64,000 nucleotides of DNA from Symbiodinium natans (lineage: Eukaryota; Sar; Dinophyceae; Suessiales; Symbiodiniaceae), in the NCBI GenBank assembly GCA_905221605.1, contig CAJNDS010001691.1:649417-713416 (forward strand), given 5' to 3'. The notes under the pieces were generated by a model. The model saw only the letters and a program-made list of their open reading frames with translations, was not told the origin of the DNA and did no database searches. This document shows, in pieces, positions 44,336 through 53,852 of this stretch. Every line of letters begins with the position of its first letter. The first letter of the stretch is position 1. Both the position numbers and the translations under genes were made by a program.

Positions 44336-46603
44336 ATGGAGCAGAGAACTCCGAAGAAGCGACAGCAGGCCGCGCCGCCGCTGACTACTCCACCAAAGGT
44401 CGCTGCAAACTTTAAGGCCAAGCCTGCCGAGACTCTCAAAGAATGGTACCAGAAGAACAAGGCGAACTTGAAAAGCCTCACAGCGATCAAGAACTGTTTC
44501 GACAAGGCAGAGCTTGCTGCGCTTACGCCACAGCAGAGGCACCTTAGCGATCAAAGTTGGCTGATGTGCGTCATTGATGAAAAGACACAATTGGTGGGGC
44601 TGCAGTGCGCAGCGTGCTCCAAGGCAGGTGCTACTAGTCCTTGGGGCAGTGGGGAAGCCTGCCAGTCCAACTGGCGCACCTGGTTCTTGCACCGCCACCA
44701 TCAAGCGCCCAGTCACAAGAAAGCTGTTCTGAAGCTCTTGGAGGTGGATGATCACTGCCTGGTCGCCCCACCCTTGGAAGAGTTCGAGGCTATGCTGCAG
44801 GGCGTGGCCGATGGTGTCTCGCAAAGGAAGATGCGAGGCAACGATTCTTACAGCGACAAAACGGCGCTGATGATATGGAGTTTGGCAGAGGCTATTCAAG
44901 AAGACACCCGCCAGCGCCTCCGTTGTTCTCAGGTGATTTCCTTGGCACGAGATGCCAGGCAGCAGCGACTGCTGCTGCGCTTCGCCTCCACTGACTCCAA
45001 GCTCGACATCTCTTCTGGCTTTCTTGGCATGACCAAACATCAGGGAGACAAGGCGGGCGACCTGGTCCAGTCGACCAGGCTGGCCCTGAGACGCGTGGCG
45101 ACCGAGAACGGCAAGCCGCCGAGATGGTATGGAGGGCCGCGCCCGAAACTGGACACGGCGCTTCTGAAACACATCTCAGACACAGTAGAGATCATGACTA
45201 CTGATGCAGCTAGCAACGAGCTGCTGGCAGGCGATGTTTCCCGGGGCAGGAGAGACCTTGAAGTTGAAATTGGCGGAGGCTCCGGCACAGCTTTGTTCAA
45301 GAACCTGAAATTGGTGCAGCGAGACCATGCCCATGCATTCCGACGGCTCTTGTCAAGGCCTTATCATGCCGACCCTGAACTGGAAGCATACCTCAACAAT
45401 TTGGTCATGAAGAAGGCTTCCATTGTCCAGCGCATCTTCAACAGTCACTTGTTCCAGGCTTGGTTTGCCGAGGAGACCTCGAAGCAGGAAGCAGACTCGG
45501 GCTTGGGGCCGGGCATTCGCAGCCTTAGGGCTGCCAAGCACCGGTTCGAAACATTCTCCACGCCTACCGGCAGAGCCATGTTGTGGTTGCCGGCTCTGAT
45601 GAACACTGCGCAGCGCATTGTCACAGACAGGGCCGGAACCGACGTGTCGCAGCAGGTGGGCACCTGGCTCAGGCAGCTGTCAACCGAAGAAGTTTTGCAG
45701 GTTGCCATGGTGGCTGACGCGTCTGACGAGGGCCTGATGCTGATTAGAGCCGTCGACAGTGATGTGGTGGACTGGCCCAGCATCGCCAGCACTGTGGACA
45801 ACTTCGTCATCCGCATCAAAACGCTATTTGGCGAAGACGCAGGCGTGATGCGTTCTGGCTATACTGCGCATGTCATCAACCTCCTGAAGGACGGTCGCTT
45901 GCATGTGTTCTGCCAAGGAACCACGCTGCAGCCACCCTCTGACAGTGTTGCGAGACGCTGCTTGGACAGGATGAAAGGATGGATGCGATTGGCGCTGCAA
46001 GTTTTGCGCACCGAATTTCCGAACTACAGCATTTTCCAATCGTTTTCCATATTTGATCTTGCCGATGCAAGGCCCGTCAGGGGCCAGGTTCTGCAGCTTG
46101 ATCGCCCAGCAGCGACAAGTTTGAAAAGACTGGCCAAGTTCTTTGATGTAGATGAGGATGGGCTACGGGCGCAGTTCTTGCGTGCACGACCCTTCGCAGC
46201 GAAGATGAAATCCCAAAATAGCTGTGACAATATCGAGGCTTGGCAGAAGGCGGCGCAACACAAGCTGTTCCAAGACGCATCGGACCTGAAAGAGGTCCTT
46301 CTCCGAGTTCTTGCCTGGCACGGATCGACCTCCGGGGTCGAGCAGACGTTCAGCAAGGCCTGTTACAATCGCATCGGTTCAGGCCAGGCCACGGAAGAGA
46401 TGGAGAATCGCATCCTGTCTTTGGTGTCGGTCCGCAGCAAGAAGCCTGCCGAGAAGCAGAAGTTTTGCGAGCGTGCTCGTGAGATCTATGCCCGATCTGC
46501 GCCAGGCCAGACGCTTCAGCGTCCAAAGCTGCAAAAAATAATAATATTAAGTAAATTACACGTAAAATTTGAAACATTAAACATCTTAAACCCTAAATCT
46601 TAA
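44336..46603 (+). CDS. hAT-superfamily-like transposase
   Basis: ATG at 44,336 (MEQRTPKKRQQAAPPL), 755 residues in one uninterrupted frame. Near residues 88-135 there is a Cys/His zinc-finger-like unit (LQCAACSKAG then HHQAPSHKKAVLKLL) as in BED/TTF fingers. Near 215-230 FASTDSKLDISSGF and near 286-299 MTTDAASNELLAGD hold acidic residues in places where hAT catalytic aspartates occur. At about 660-700 GSTSGVEQTFSKACYNRI with ENRILSLVSV fits the hAT C-terminal dimerisation motif. hAT enzymes cut and paste DNA and usually give 8-base target duplications and short ends, unlike the long arms here. The last 25 residues read through AT-rich, telomere-like sequence and are probably intron, so the protein may continue at 46,700. 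Confidence 0.65.
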   Translation: MEQRTPKKRQQAAPPLTTPPKVAANFKAKPAETLKEWYQKNKANLKSLTAIKNCFDKAELAALTPQQRHLSDQSWLMCVIDEKTQLVGLQCAACSKAGATSPWGSGEACQSNWRTWFLHRHHQAPSHKKAVLKLLEVDDHCLVAPPLEEFEAMLQGVADGVSQRKMRGNDSYSDKTALMIWSLAEAIQEDTRQRLRCSQVISLARDARQQRLLLRFASTDSKLDISSGFLGMTKHQGDKAGDLVQSTRLALRRVATENGKPPRWYGGPRPKLDTALLKHISDTVEIMTTDAASNELLAGDVSRGRRDLEVEIGGGSGTALFKNLKLVQRDHAHAFRRLLSRPYHADPELEAYLNNLVMKKASIVQRIFNSHLFQAWFAEETSKQEADSGLGPGIRSLRAAKHRFETFSTPTGRAMLWLPALMNTAQRIVTDRAGTDVSQQVGTWLRQLSTEEVLQVAMVADASDEGLMLIRAVDSDVVDWPSIASTVDNFVIRIKTLFGEDAGVMRSGYTAHVINLLKDGRLHVFCQGTTLQPPSDSVARRCLDRMKGWMRLALQVLRTEFPNYSIFQSFSIFDLADARPVRGQVLQLDRPAATSLKRLAKFFDVDEDGLRAQFLRARPFAAKMKSQNSCDNIEAWQKAAQHKLFQDASDLKEVLLRVLAWHGSTSGVEQTFSKACYNRIGSGQATEEMENRILSLVSVRSKKPAEKQKFCERAREIYARSAPGQTLQRPKLQKIIILSKLHVKFETLNILNPKS

Positions 46604-46699
46604 ACAAAACCCTTTAATTCCCTTTCATCATCAGCCCTGAATCTGAAGCATATGTAAATTTTAATGCATGATCCTGCAAGCCCTGCATGTTGAGGACTG

Positions 46700-47602
46700 A
46701 CAAGGGAGAAGAAGCAGAAGTCCAAGCGCTTCGACAAGGGGGTGGAGCGTCCAGTGAAGAAGACTGGGAAGGCTTCCCAGTCTAAGTGGATCCAGAAGCG
46801 GCGGGCAGCAGTCCAGAAGCTCGCAGATGGGTCGGGTGCATCTTCCAGCAGACGAGTGGCAAAGCCTTCCAGGTGGTGCGACGGGCAAGAAGAAGAGGAC
46901 GAGAAACAAAAGCAGAACCAGCTCAAGAGGAAGCTAGACGCGTACCAGGATGGCCTGCTTCTGCATGAGGAGATTGACGACGACCTCAGGTCAGGGCTGC
47001 AAGAGAAGCAGGTGCGGAACCGCCAGAATGATCGCAAGATCTTGAAGGACCGTGAGAAGCTCCAGAAGATAATTTCGCGGATGCATGCCAAGATTGATTG
47101 GGAGCAGTTGAGCGGCAAGCGCGTCTGGATGCCGGACGACATCCTCACTAGCATGCACCGGGCTTTGGTGACCTACAACCTGAGACCGACCAGCGACCGC
47201 TGTGCTGCCGACGTTTTTGTCGTTGGAGATCCGTTGTCCCCCGGCGAGAGAGTTCAATGGCTGAGTCTTTTGGCAGGACGTCCTGTCGTGGCAAAGGTGG
47301 TGCTAGAGTCAGGCAGCACCAAGAACGGCGTTGTAGTGTGGCCAGAGCCGGTCCTGAAGAACAAGCAAGTCCACCTCACGCCCAAGTTCCGAGCTAGGCA
47401 CCCAGAGTTGACTGACGTAGTTGAGTCTTGTGCGAGGCCGGGACAGTTTTCAGTTTCAAGACCTCTCAGAGCTAAAACTCACGTTATTTGCACTGGCCAG
47501 GAAAAGCATGATGCTCCTGCGCCAAAGAATAAGATGTGGCACAGCAAAGGAACATTTGCTGAGGATTTTGGCTGGGTGAAAGCATCCATGCTAGGGCGGT
47601 GA
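46700..47602 (+). CDS. Basic coiled-coil protein or C-terminal exon of the transposase
   Basis: An open frame of about 300 codons with no convincing ATG; it opens just after GAGGACTGACAAGG, which may be a splice acceptor. The N-terminal half is Lys/Glu/Gln-rich, coiled-coil-like (RKLDAYQDGLLLHEEIDDDL, KILKDREKLQKIISRMHAKI). The C-terminal half is more globular (VFVVGDPLSPGERVQWLSLL, AKVVLESGSTKNGVV). No family recognised. Its immediate position after the hAT-like frame, same strand, and the sequence SKRFDKGVERPVKK make it a likely last exon of that gene. Alternatively it is a separate DNA- or RNA-binding protein. Confidence 0.5.
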   Translation, partial: TREKKQKSKRFDKGVERPVKKTGKASQSKWIQKRRAAVQKLADGSGASSSRRVAKPSRWCDGQEEEDEKQKQNQLKRKLDAYQDGLLLHEEIDDDLRSGLQEKQVRNRQNDRKILKDREKLQKIISRMHAKIDWEQLSGKRVWMPDDILTSMHRALVTYNLRPTSDRCAADVFVVGDPLSPGERVQWLSLLAGRPVVAKVVLESGSTKNGVVVWPEPVLKNKQVHLTPKFRARHPELTDVVESCARPGQFSVSRPLRAKTHVICTGQEKHDAPAPKNKMWHSKGTFAEDFGWVKASMLGR

Positions 47603-48384
47603 CGGAGGCATAAGCAATCTTTAGTTTTATTTTTAATAACCTACCGACAATAAATTATTTCCATTAAAGACCTGATTCTGATGCACCGTCAGAGGCAGAG
47701 GGTTTGCGATTTTCTGGCTCCGTCTGGGGACTGGATTGGGACCAGGAGTGCAGAAACGCCGTGCAGTGGAAGGGTTTTCATGGGTCATGGGTTCCCTGTT
47801 ACTTTTTTGGTTAAGCGACTCACCTACTTGTGCCTGCAGCCACTTCTGAAACATGTTATGTGGTAAAGTTTAAAAAAGTGAACGACAATGCGGTCATTAC
47901 GCAGCGCTTACTCAGTAGCGATGGAATTTTTCCAGACGGACCTGGTCAAAAACGAGCATGCACGTGGTGATGAAAGCGGCCAGTACTGTAACACTGTAAT
48001 ATCTAGGTCGCCCCTTGGCTGTGCCCCCGCCGTGCTAGTGATGGCAGTGCGGCTCGTTTCGAAGGCATCATCCGTGCCTCGCGTGACAACTGATTTATTT
48101 TGTCAATTTAAATAGAAACCGATAATTTTATTTAGAAATAAATAGCAATAACTCCCGTGAAATGTCAATCCCAGGCTAAGACGAAATCTGCAAGAAACCT
48201 GGAGTCCCACGACAGCAAAATGAGCAGCCCAGCTTCTAGGCCAGCCAATGCAGTAACAGTGTTATTTTGAAGTTCAGGGTTTAGGGTTTAGGGGTTTCAT
48301 TTCTTGGGGGGTTTAGGGTCTGGGGTTTAAATAGGGTTTAAGGTTTGGGGTTTAGATTAAGGGCAATCTCCTTCCGAGGCATCA
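47603..48384. other. Spacer without recognised gene
   Basis: Short open frames only, none with homology or clear coding bias. A weak TTTAGGG trace array lies at 48,270-48,358. Confidence 0.6.
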
Positions 48385-48756
48385 GTGGCATCATGGTCCG
48401 TGGTGACAGAAAGGTCTGGTCGGAGCACTCGGCGGCCGCAAAAAACGCTGCGTACCAAGGCGAAGGTGCCGGAGCACGAGGTCGACGCCGAGGCCGCGGC
48501 GGAGAAGAAGCCGCCGGAGTCAGAGGAGTATCAGCAGCAGGAGGAGGACCAGAAGAAGAAAAAGCCACGGATCAAAAAGAGACAGGAGGACGTGGACGAC
48601 GTCAATGTGGTCAACTGCCCCTATTGCTGGCAGCCGGTTACAAAGCAGGGGCTTGAGCTGCACCAGGAGATGAGCGAGAAGTGCCAGAAGTATCAAAAGA
48701 AGGCACGCCGGGAGCAGAAGGAGCAGCGAAAGCTAGAGCTGCATAAGAGGCCATAA
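48385..48756 (+). CDS. Small C2HC zinc-finger protein or exon
   Basis: Open frame of about 123 codons without a clear ATG start. An acidic/Lys-rich linker (QQQEEDQKKKKPRIKKRQED) precedes NCPYCWQPVTKQGLELHQEM followed by SEKC, which gives C-x2-C-x12-H-x5-C spacing, a single zinc-binding finger. The tail is Lys/Glu-rich helix. It could bind nucleic acid. An upstream exon is likely because the frame does not begin with ATG. Function unknown. Confidence 0.45.
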   Translation: MASWSVVTERSGRSTRRPQKTLRTKAKVPEHEVDAEAAAEKKPPESEEYQQQEEDQKKKKPRIKKRQEDVDDVNVVNCPYCWQPVTKQGLELHQEMSEKCQKYQKKARREQKEQRKLELHKRP

Positions 48757-50252
48757 TTGCCGCGGCAACCCCAGGCGCTGGCTCTGGCTCTCAGACCCCT
48801 GCTGCGGTGATGGCGCTCGCGAAAAACGTCCTCCGAAGCTGCTTGAACATGCTGGAAGAGTCAGAGGGGACTGAGACGCCTGGCCCCAGCAGCGGAAGCC
48901 GCGACACCGGAAGCCGCCGCCGCCGCTAGCTAGCAGCGGACGCGGCGGCCGACGCTCGGGTGCCGTCATGAAGTTTTTATTTAATGATTAAAATTAAATA
49001 AAGCGGATGAATGTTTTCATTCCTTTGAATTTGAGGACTACTGAGGACCGCGAGGCTCGGGAACGACGTGCCCATTTTCTGATTGGCTGCGCAGCTCGGC
49101 AGAATTGAGTCAGAAGTGTCGCTTAGACTTTCTGCAAGCATGTATTATTTCAGTGCAAGTGAGTCGAGCATCATGTCATGGTTTCAGGCAAGAAATGAAA
49201 TGATTTCGGCGGCTTCAGCGACACGGCACGGTGATCCTGAGGGGGCAAATTCAAATTAACAGCCAGGGACCAGCTTGCGAGTGAGAAAAAAAACAAGGCC
49301 GAGTCCAGCTTAAGGCTGCAGGGCCCAGTCAGAGCTTAGCAATGTGATAGGAAACTAAGAGAGGCCCAGGAGCTTAGGCTGCAGGGCCGAGAGTGACAAG
49401 ATGTGCGGGCCCTGCAACTTAGGCTGCAGGGCCCGCACATGATATAACAAAGTAATAAATTATTTCAACTTAGACGCAGGGCCAGGCACAATGATGACAC
49501 TTCATAGACTTAGAGTGCGTAGGCCCGGTGCCTTAGGGTGCGGGGCCTAGCAAAATTATTTATAAAAGCAGGACTAAGATGATTTACAGCACGGCGGCCT
49601 TTAATGTAATTGCACGGCCTATCATCTTAGAAAAGCCTGAATTAATCACTGTCACTGGTCCCTTTGACTCAGACAATATTCGCCGTTAATGTGAATTGAC
49701 CCGTAACCTAGGCTGTAATGTTGCCGTAATCCCTGTGCCAGACCCTCCCTAAACCCTAAATCATGTCATGAGATGCCAAGTATTCGCGCTCAAGCTGGGG
49801 GGGACCTGCTTTTGCACTAGAAATCAATGTGGAAACCTCTGACAATTACCGACGCAAGTGCGAACGTTTCATTTACTCCGTGACCGACTGACTAAGTCTT
49901 AAGCGCATCATCGCCCGATCCAAACATTCAGTGTCAGCATATATGCGTTGGGTGCACCAGAAATCAGTGTGGAAACCTTCTGTACAATGACACCATGAAC
50001 TGCGTTACAAGCTTGAGAGCTACGAGTCAATTGTGAATGCACGTCAAGCCTGAGTGTTCCTAAAGCCTTAACAAGAAACTTAAATAAACCCTCAACCCCA
50101 AAACCCTATATAAATAAACCCAAAACCCTAAACCTTTAGACCCTAACCCTAAACCCTAAAACCCTAAAACCCAAAATCCTAAATACCCCAAAATCACTAA
50201 GTTTAAGACTAAGCTCCTGAAACCTCGACCCTCTCCAGTCAGATCCCCAGCC
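48757..50252. other. Spacer with hairpin-type repeats and a telomere-like array
   Basis: No gene supported. It contains the GGCTGCAGGGCC repeats (listed separately) and, at 50,090-50,200, degenerate CCCTAAA units directly before the kinase gene. Confidence 0.65.
49290..49555. repeat. Array of diverged GC hairpins
   Basis: Five to six copies of a unit around CAGCTTAGGCTGCAGGGCC, e.g. near 49,300, 49,370, 49,402-49,439, 49,475 and 49,519-49,550. The copy at 49,402 is a perfect hairpin (TGTGCGGGCCCTGCA with TGCAGGGCCCGCACA). They appear to be relatives of the arm hairpins. Confidence 0.7.
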
Positions 50253-51701
50253 ATGGCGACGACTGAAGGTGATGACTCCGCTGAGAGGGCGAGGGTTCAG
50301 GAGCATGTCGAGGCCGTAACCGAGGAGCTGGCTGCCAAGGGTTGGAGCCAGGTCGGTTACCTTGGCCATGGTGGCTTCGGGGTGGCGATGGCTGCGACCG
50401 GGCCCGACTTGGGGCGACGCGTCTTGAAGGCCGCCCTAAAGCTGGAGCAGCAGGAAGGCGAGTCCGACGATGTGACCGAAGCATTGCTTGCGGAGGCCAC
50501 ATCGTTGAGCTCGCTGTCTCACCCGCACATAGTGCAATACTATGAGCTGGTGAGGCTGCCCAGCGCAATCTGCATCTCCATGGAGTTTATGAAGGGTGGC
50601 AGCGTGTGGGACTACATGATGGCGCGCCCTGGACCTCTGCATGGAGACACAGCGACACGGCTATAATGTTGCTGATTCGCTTGGAGTTACTTCAGAAGCA
50701 AATTGACAGGGTTTAAAATCGGCCACTCGTGAATATTAATAAAGTATATATTAAAGTTTTTTTTTTGCTCAGTTACTGCCTCCGACTCCTGTCAGGTATT
50801 GCAATGGTCGCGGCATTTGTGCAGCGCGCTCTACTACCTCCACACGACAATGCGACTGTGCCACCGCGACGTCAAGAGTGAGAATGCCCTCCTGACTGCG
50901 AAGGAGTCGTCTGCAATTCTGAAGCTGGGAGATTTTGGTTTGTGCAAAGACGTCGCGGAGGCCCTCCGCGGCAGAGACAGGTTTTGGGGCACGCCGAATT
51001 ATATGCCGGCCCAGTGCGTGAGGCAAGAGCAGCCCATGAGTGCCAGGGCAGACCTGTTCGCGCTGGGTTGTGTGATATTCGAAATGGTCGAAAGGCAGCT
51101 GCTTTTCGAGCAGGACGCGGACACTTCGGAGGCAGCCTCGCCCAGCCGCGGCGGCGTGTGGAGCCGCTACGACAACCTCCGCGAAGCACACCGCCTGTGT
51201 GTGTGGGGCCCCGAGAACCTGTCCGTGGAGAGAGTGAAAGCCCTCCTCTCACAGGGGGGCCCCTCGATAGAGGGCGCAGCAGCAGCAGGGCCATCGGGAG
51301 CCGCCAGGGAGCGCTCGGCCCGACGCCCAGATGCTGATGCCGCCACGACCCACGAAGCCAACCAGCTGCGTCGGCAACGCCGAGCGAAAGCCAAAGCCAA
51401 GGCGAAGGCGGGACCGCCAGAGCAACCCGTCAAAGGCAGCGGCAGAGGCGACGGCAAAGGCGACGGCAGAGGCGGCGGCAAAGGCGACGGCAGAGGCGGC
51501 GGCAAAGGCGACGGAAGAGGTGGCGGCGACCAAGACCGCGGAATAAGCTGGCATGGAGATGCAAGCCGCTGGCACGGAGGAGACACAAGCCAGGGCTGGC
51601 ACGGACATGCAAGCCACAGCTGGCATGGAACAGGAGACGACACAAGCCACAGCTGGCACGGAAGGTGGCATCAAGGCTGGCAGAGCAGCGCGTGGTGGTG
51701 A
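50253..51701 (+). CDS. Serine/threonine protein kinase with Gly-rich and WHG-repeat tail
   Basis: ATG at 50,253 (MATTEGDDSAERARV). The first coding block (to about 50,655) has the glycine loop GHGGFGVAMAA, the presumed lysine in RRVLKAALKL, a helix C Glu (LLAEATSLSSL) and the hinge (CISMEFMKGGS). A gap of about 140 bases, probably an intron, follows. The second block (from about 50,796) has HRDVKSEN (catalytic loop), LGDFGLCKD (DFG), FWGTPNYMPAQ (activation-segment end, APE altered to PAQ) and DLFALGCVIFEM. All catalytic residues are present, so activity is likely. The tail (from 51,430) has tandem GRGGGKGD repeats, RNA-binding-like, then SWHG/GWHG repeats. A kinase as mobile-element cargo is unusual. 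Intron ends are not clearly GT-AG. Confidence 0.8.
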
Positions 51702-51959
51702 TGAAGGCAGTTCTGGGCTGAAGTGACATGATGAAACCCATATTTATGCCCTGAACGAAACCCTATAAACCCTTAACTTAATTTTGCCCTAAATATAAAC
51801 AGTGACGGCCAATCAATAATAATAAGTATAAACCATGCTGAGTAATTTGCAAGGATGGCGGTTCTGGGAGCAAAAAGCAGCTGGAGTGGACCCGTCGAAG
51901 TTGAATGAGAATGAAGTCTTCGTGACTTGGAGGTGAATGCATACTTATTTAAGTTTTAA

Positions 51960-52505
51960 AGTTCCTAAACCCTAAACCCTACCCTAAGCCCTAAACCCTA
52001 AACCCTAAACCCTAAACCCTGAACCCTTAACCCTTAACCCTTAACCCTTTAACCCTTTAACCCTTTAACCCTTTAACCCTTTAACCCTTTAACCCTTTAA
52101 ACCCTAAACCCTCAACCCTAAACCTCAAGCATGCGGAAGCATATTCATTAAATTAAGGTCGCCGGTCGCATTGGACTGCGTCTTATGGTGCTGCAGTTGC
52201 AGAGCAATGATTCTGAAGTGCATATCTGATGTGACTTGGAGGTGAATGGAACCCTAAACTAAACCCTAAACCCTCAACCCTAAAGCCCAATTTCCTAAAG
52301 CCTAAACCCTAGACCCTAGACCCTAGACCCTCAACCCTGAACCCTAAAGCCTAAACCCTAAACCCTTTAACCCTTTAACCCTTTAAACTCAACCCTAACT
52401 GAACTTGGTTCCGCCCTAAACCCCTGAACCTCAACCCTAAACCCTAAAGCCTAAAACCCTAAACCCTAAACCCTAAGCCCTAAACCCTCAAACCCTAGAC
52501 CATTA
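51960..52505 (-). repeat. Telomere-like arrays with CCCTTTAA variants
   Basis: CCCTAAA arrays at 51,965-52,130 and 52,243-52,500. The first includes about eight ACCCTTTA units, a variant not found elsewhere in the window. Confidence 0.85.
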
Positions 52506-52564
52506 AACCATCAACTTGAAAGCCTCAACCCGTAACCGGCTCCGGAACGGAAAAAATCGCTGCC

Positions 52565-52965
52565 GCTTGGAGGGCCGACCCCCCTCAATGGGGGGGGTCG
52601 TCCCTCCAGGCCCCATGGAGGGCCTGGAGGGGCGACCCCCCCAGCGTAGAGCGTTGTGACAGCAGACCCCTTGGCGTGGCTGCGTCGATGCGGGGGGGGT
52701 CGCCTCTCCAGGCCCTCCATGGAGGGGCTGGAGGGCCGACCCCCCCCAATGGGGGGGGTCGGCCCTCCAAGCCCGGCTCTCCAGGGCCTCCATGGAGGGC
52801 CTGGAGGGGGGAGTGGGTTGGGGGGGGTGCCGTACAGCGGTTGCGGGGCCCTCCATGGAGGGCCTGTGGAGGGCTGGAGGGGCGAGTGGGTTGGGGGGGG
52901 TGCCGTACAGCGGTTGCGGGGTTAATCCCTCCAGGCCCTCCATGGAGGGCCTGGAGGGGGGAGTG
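52565..52965. repeat. Cluster of CCATGG-centred palindromes
   Basis: CTCCAGGCCCTCCATGG with its mirror CCATGGAGGGCCTGGAG occurs, with variants, near 52,607, 52,708, 52,783, 52,850 and 52,930. They are separated by GGGGGGGTCG and GTTGGGGGGGGTGCCGTACA repeats. Many frames are open here because of the repeats; I do not accept them as genes. Confidence 0.75.
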
Positions 52966-53109
52966 GGTTGGGGGTGCGGTACAGCGGTTGGGGGGTTAAT
53001 GTGTAATGTGTCCAGGCCCTCTTGGTTGGGACGGCAATCCCTTCAAGCCTTTCATTGACTGGAGGGGGCATGGGGTGGAGGGGGGCGGCGTTGCGATGGT
53101 TGCGTGTCG

Positions 53110-53282
53110 CAGTCCCCCAACACCCAAAACCCCCCAAAACCCCCCAAAACCCCCCCCAAAACCCCCAAAACCCCCCCCCAAAACCCCCCCCCAAAACCCC
53201 CCCCAACAACCCCCCAAAACCCCCCCCCAAAACCCCCCCAAAACCCCCCCCAAAACCCCCCCCAAAACCCCCCCAAAACCCC
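53110..53282 (-). repeat. CCCCAAAA-type array
   Basis: About 17 units of AAAACCCCCC with 4-8 C each. On the minus strand it reads TTTTGGGGG, similar to the ciliate-type telomere unit TTTTGGGG rather than the TTTAGGG of this genome. It can form G-quadruplexes. Confidence 0.8.
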
Positions 53283-53405
53283 GCATGACTGACTGAGGAC
53301 TGGCCTTTCAATTTGAAACCAAAACCCTCAATTTAAACCCTAAACCCTGAAGGCTTTCAAAGACGTTGCATGTTACTGTTGCTGCGACTTCTGGGTCGTC
53401 TCACC

Positions 53406-53575
53406 TCCAAGTAGCCACCGAAGGCCGGGAGCCCATTCATGGTTGAGTATTTGACAGGGAGTTCGTAAACCGTTAACGCTAAACCCTTACTCCAAGTAGC
53501 CACCGAAGGCAGGGAGCCCATTCATGGTTGAGTATTTGAGAGGGAGTTCGTAAACCCTTAACTCTATACCCTTAA
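53406..53575 (+). repeat. Tandem duplication of about 85 bases
   Basis: TCCAAGTAGCCACCGAAGGC to GGGAGTTCGTAAACC occurs twice in direct orientation with two or three differences. Confidence 0.85.
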
Positions 53576-53852
53576 AACGTGAGTTAACAGATTTTGAGTT
53601 TCAGATATATGCATTTATTTGGTGAGGCTTCTGGGTCTAATTGTCGTCTCACCTAAATGCAACCAGGCTGGCGAAAGCCGTCTCACCTAGGAAAAAAATA
53701 GAGCAGTGATGCAGTCAGGTGAAAGTTAGGAAGGGAGACTCTGAGGAAGCAGTCAGATGGAATTCAATTGAATTGATTGTCGTCGGACACGTTACCGTGG
53801 TTGCAGCCTTTTACAACAGGGCCGGGCGAAAGCTTAGTCAGACAGTGGCAAG

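Noticed and set aside
44240-45172. 310-codon minus-strand frame opposite the hAT-like gene
   Set aside because: It is an antisense shadow of the plus-strand gene, which has recognisable motifs.
52503-53311. Several overlapping Gly/Pro-rich frames
   Set aside because: Palindrome cluster and C4A4 array keep all frames open; no motif or start context supports a gene.
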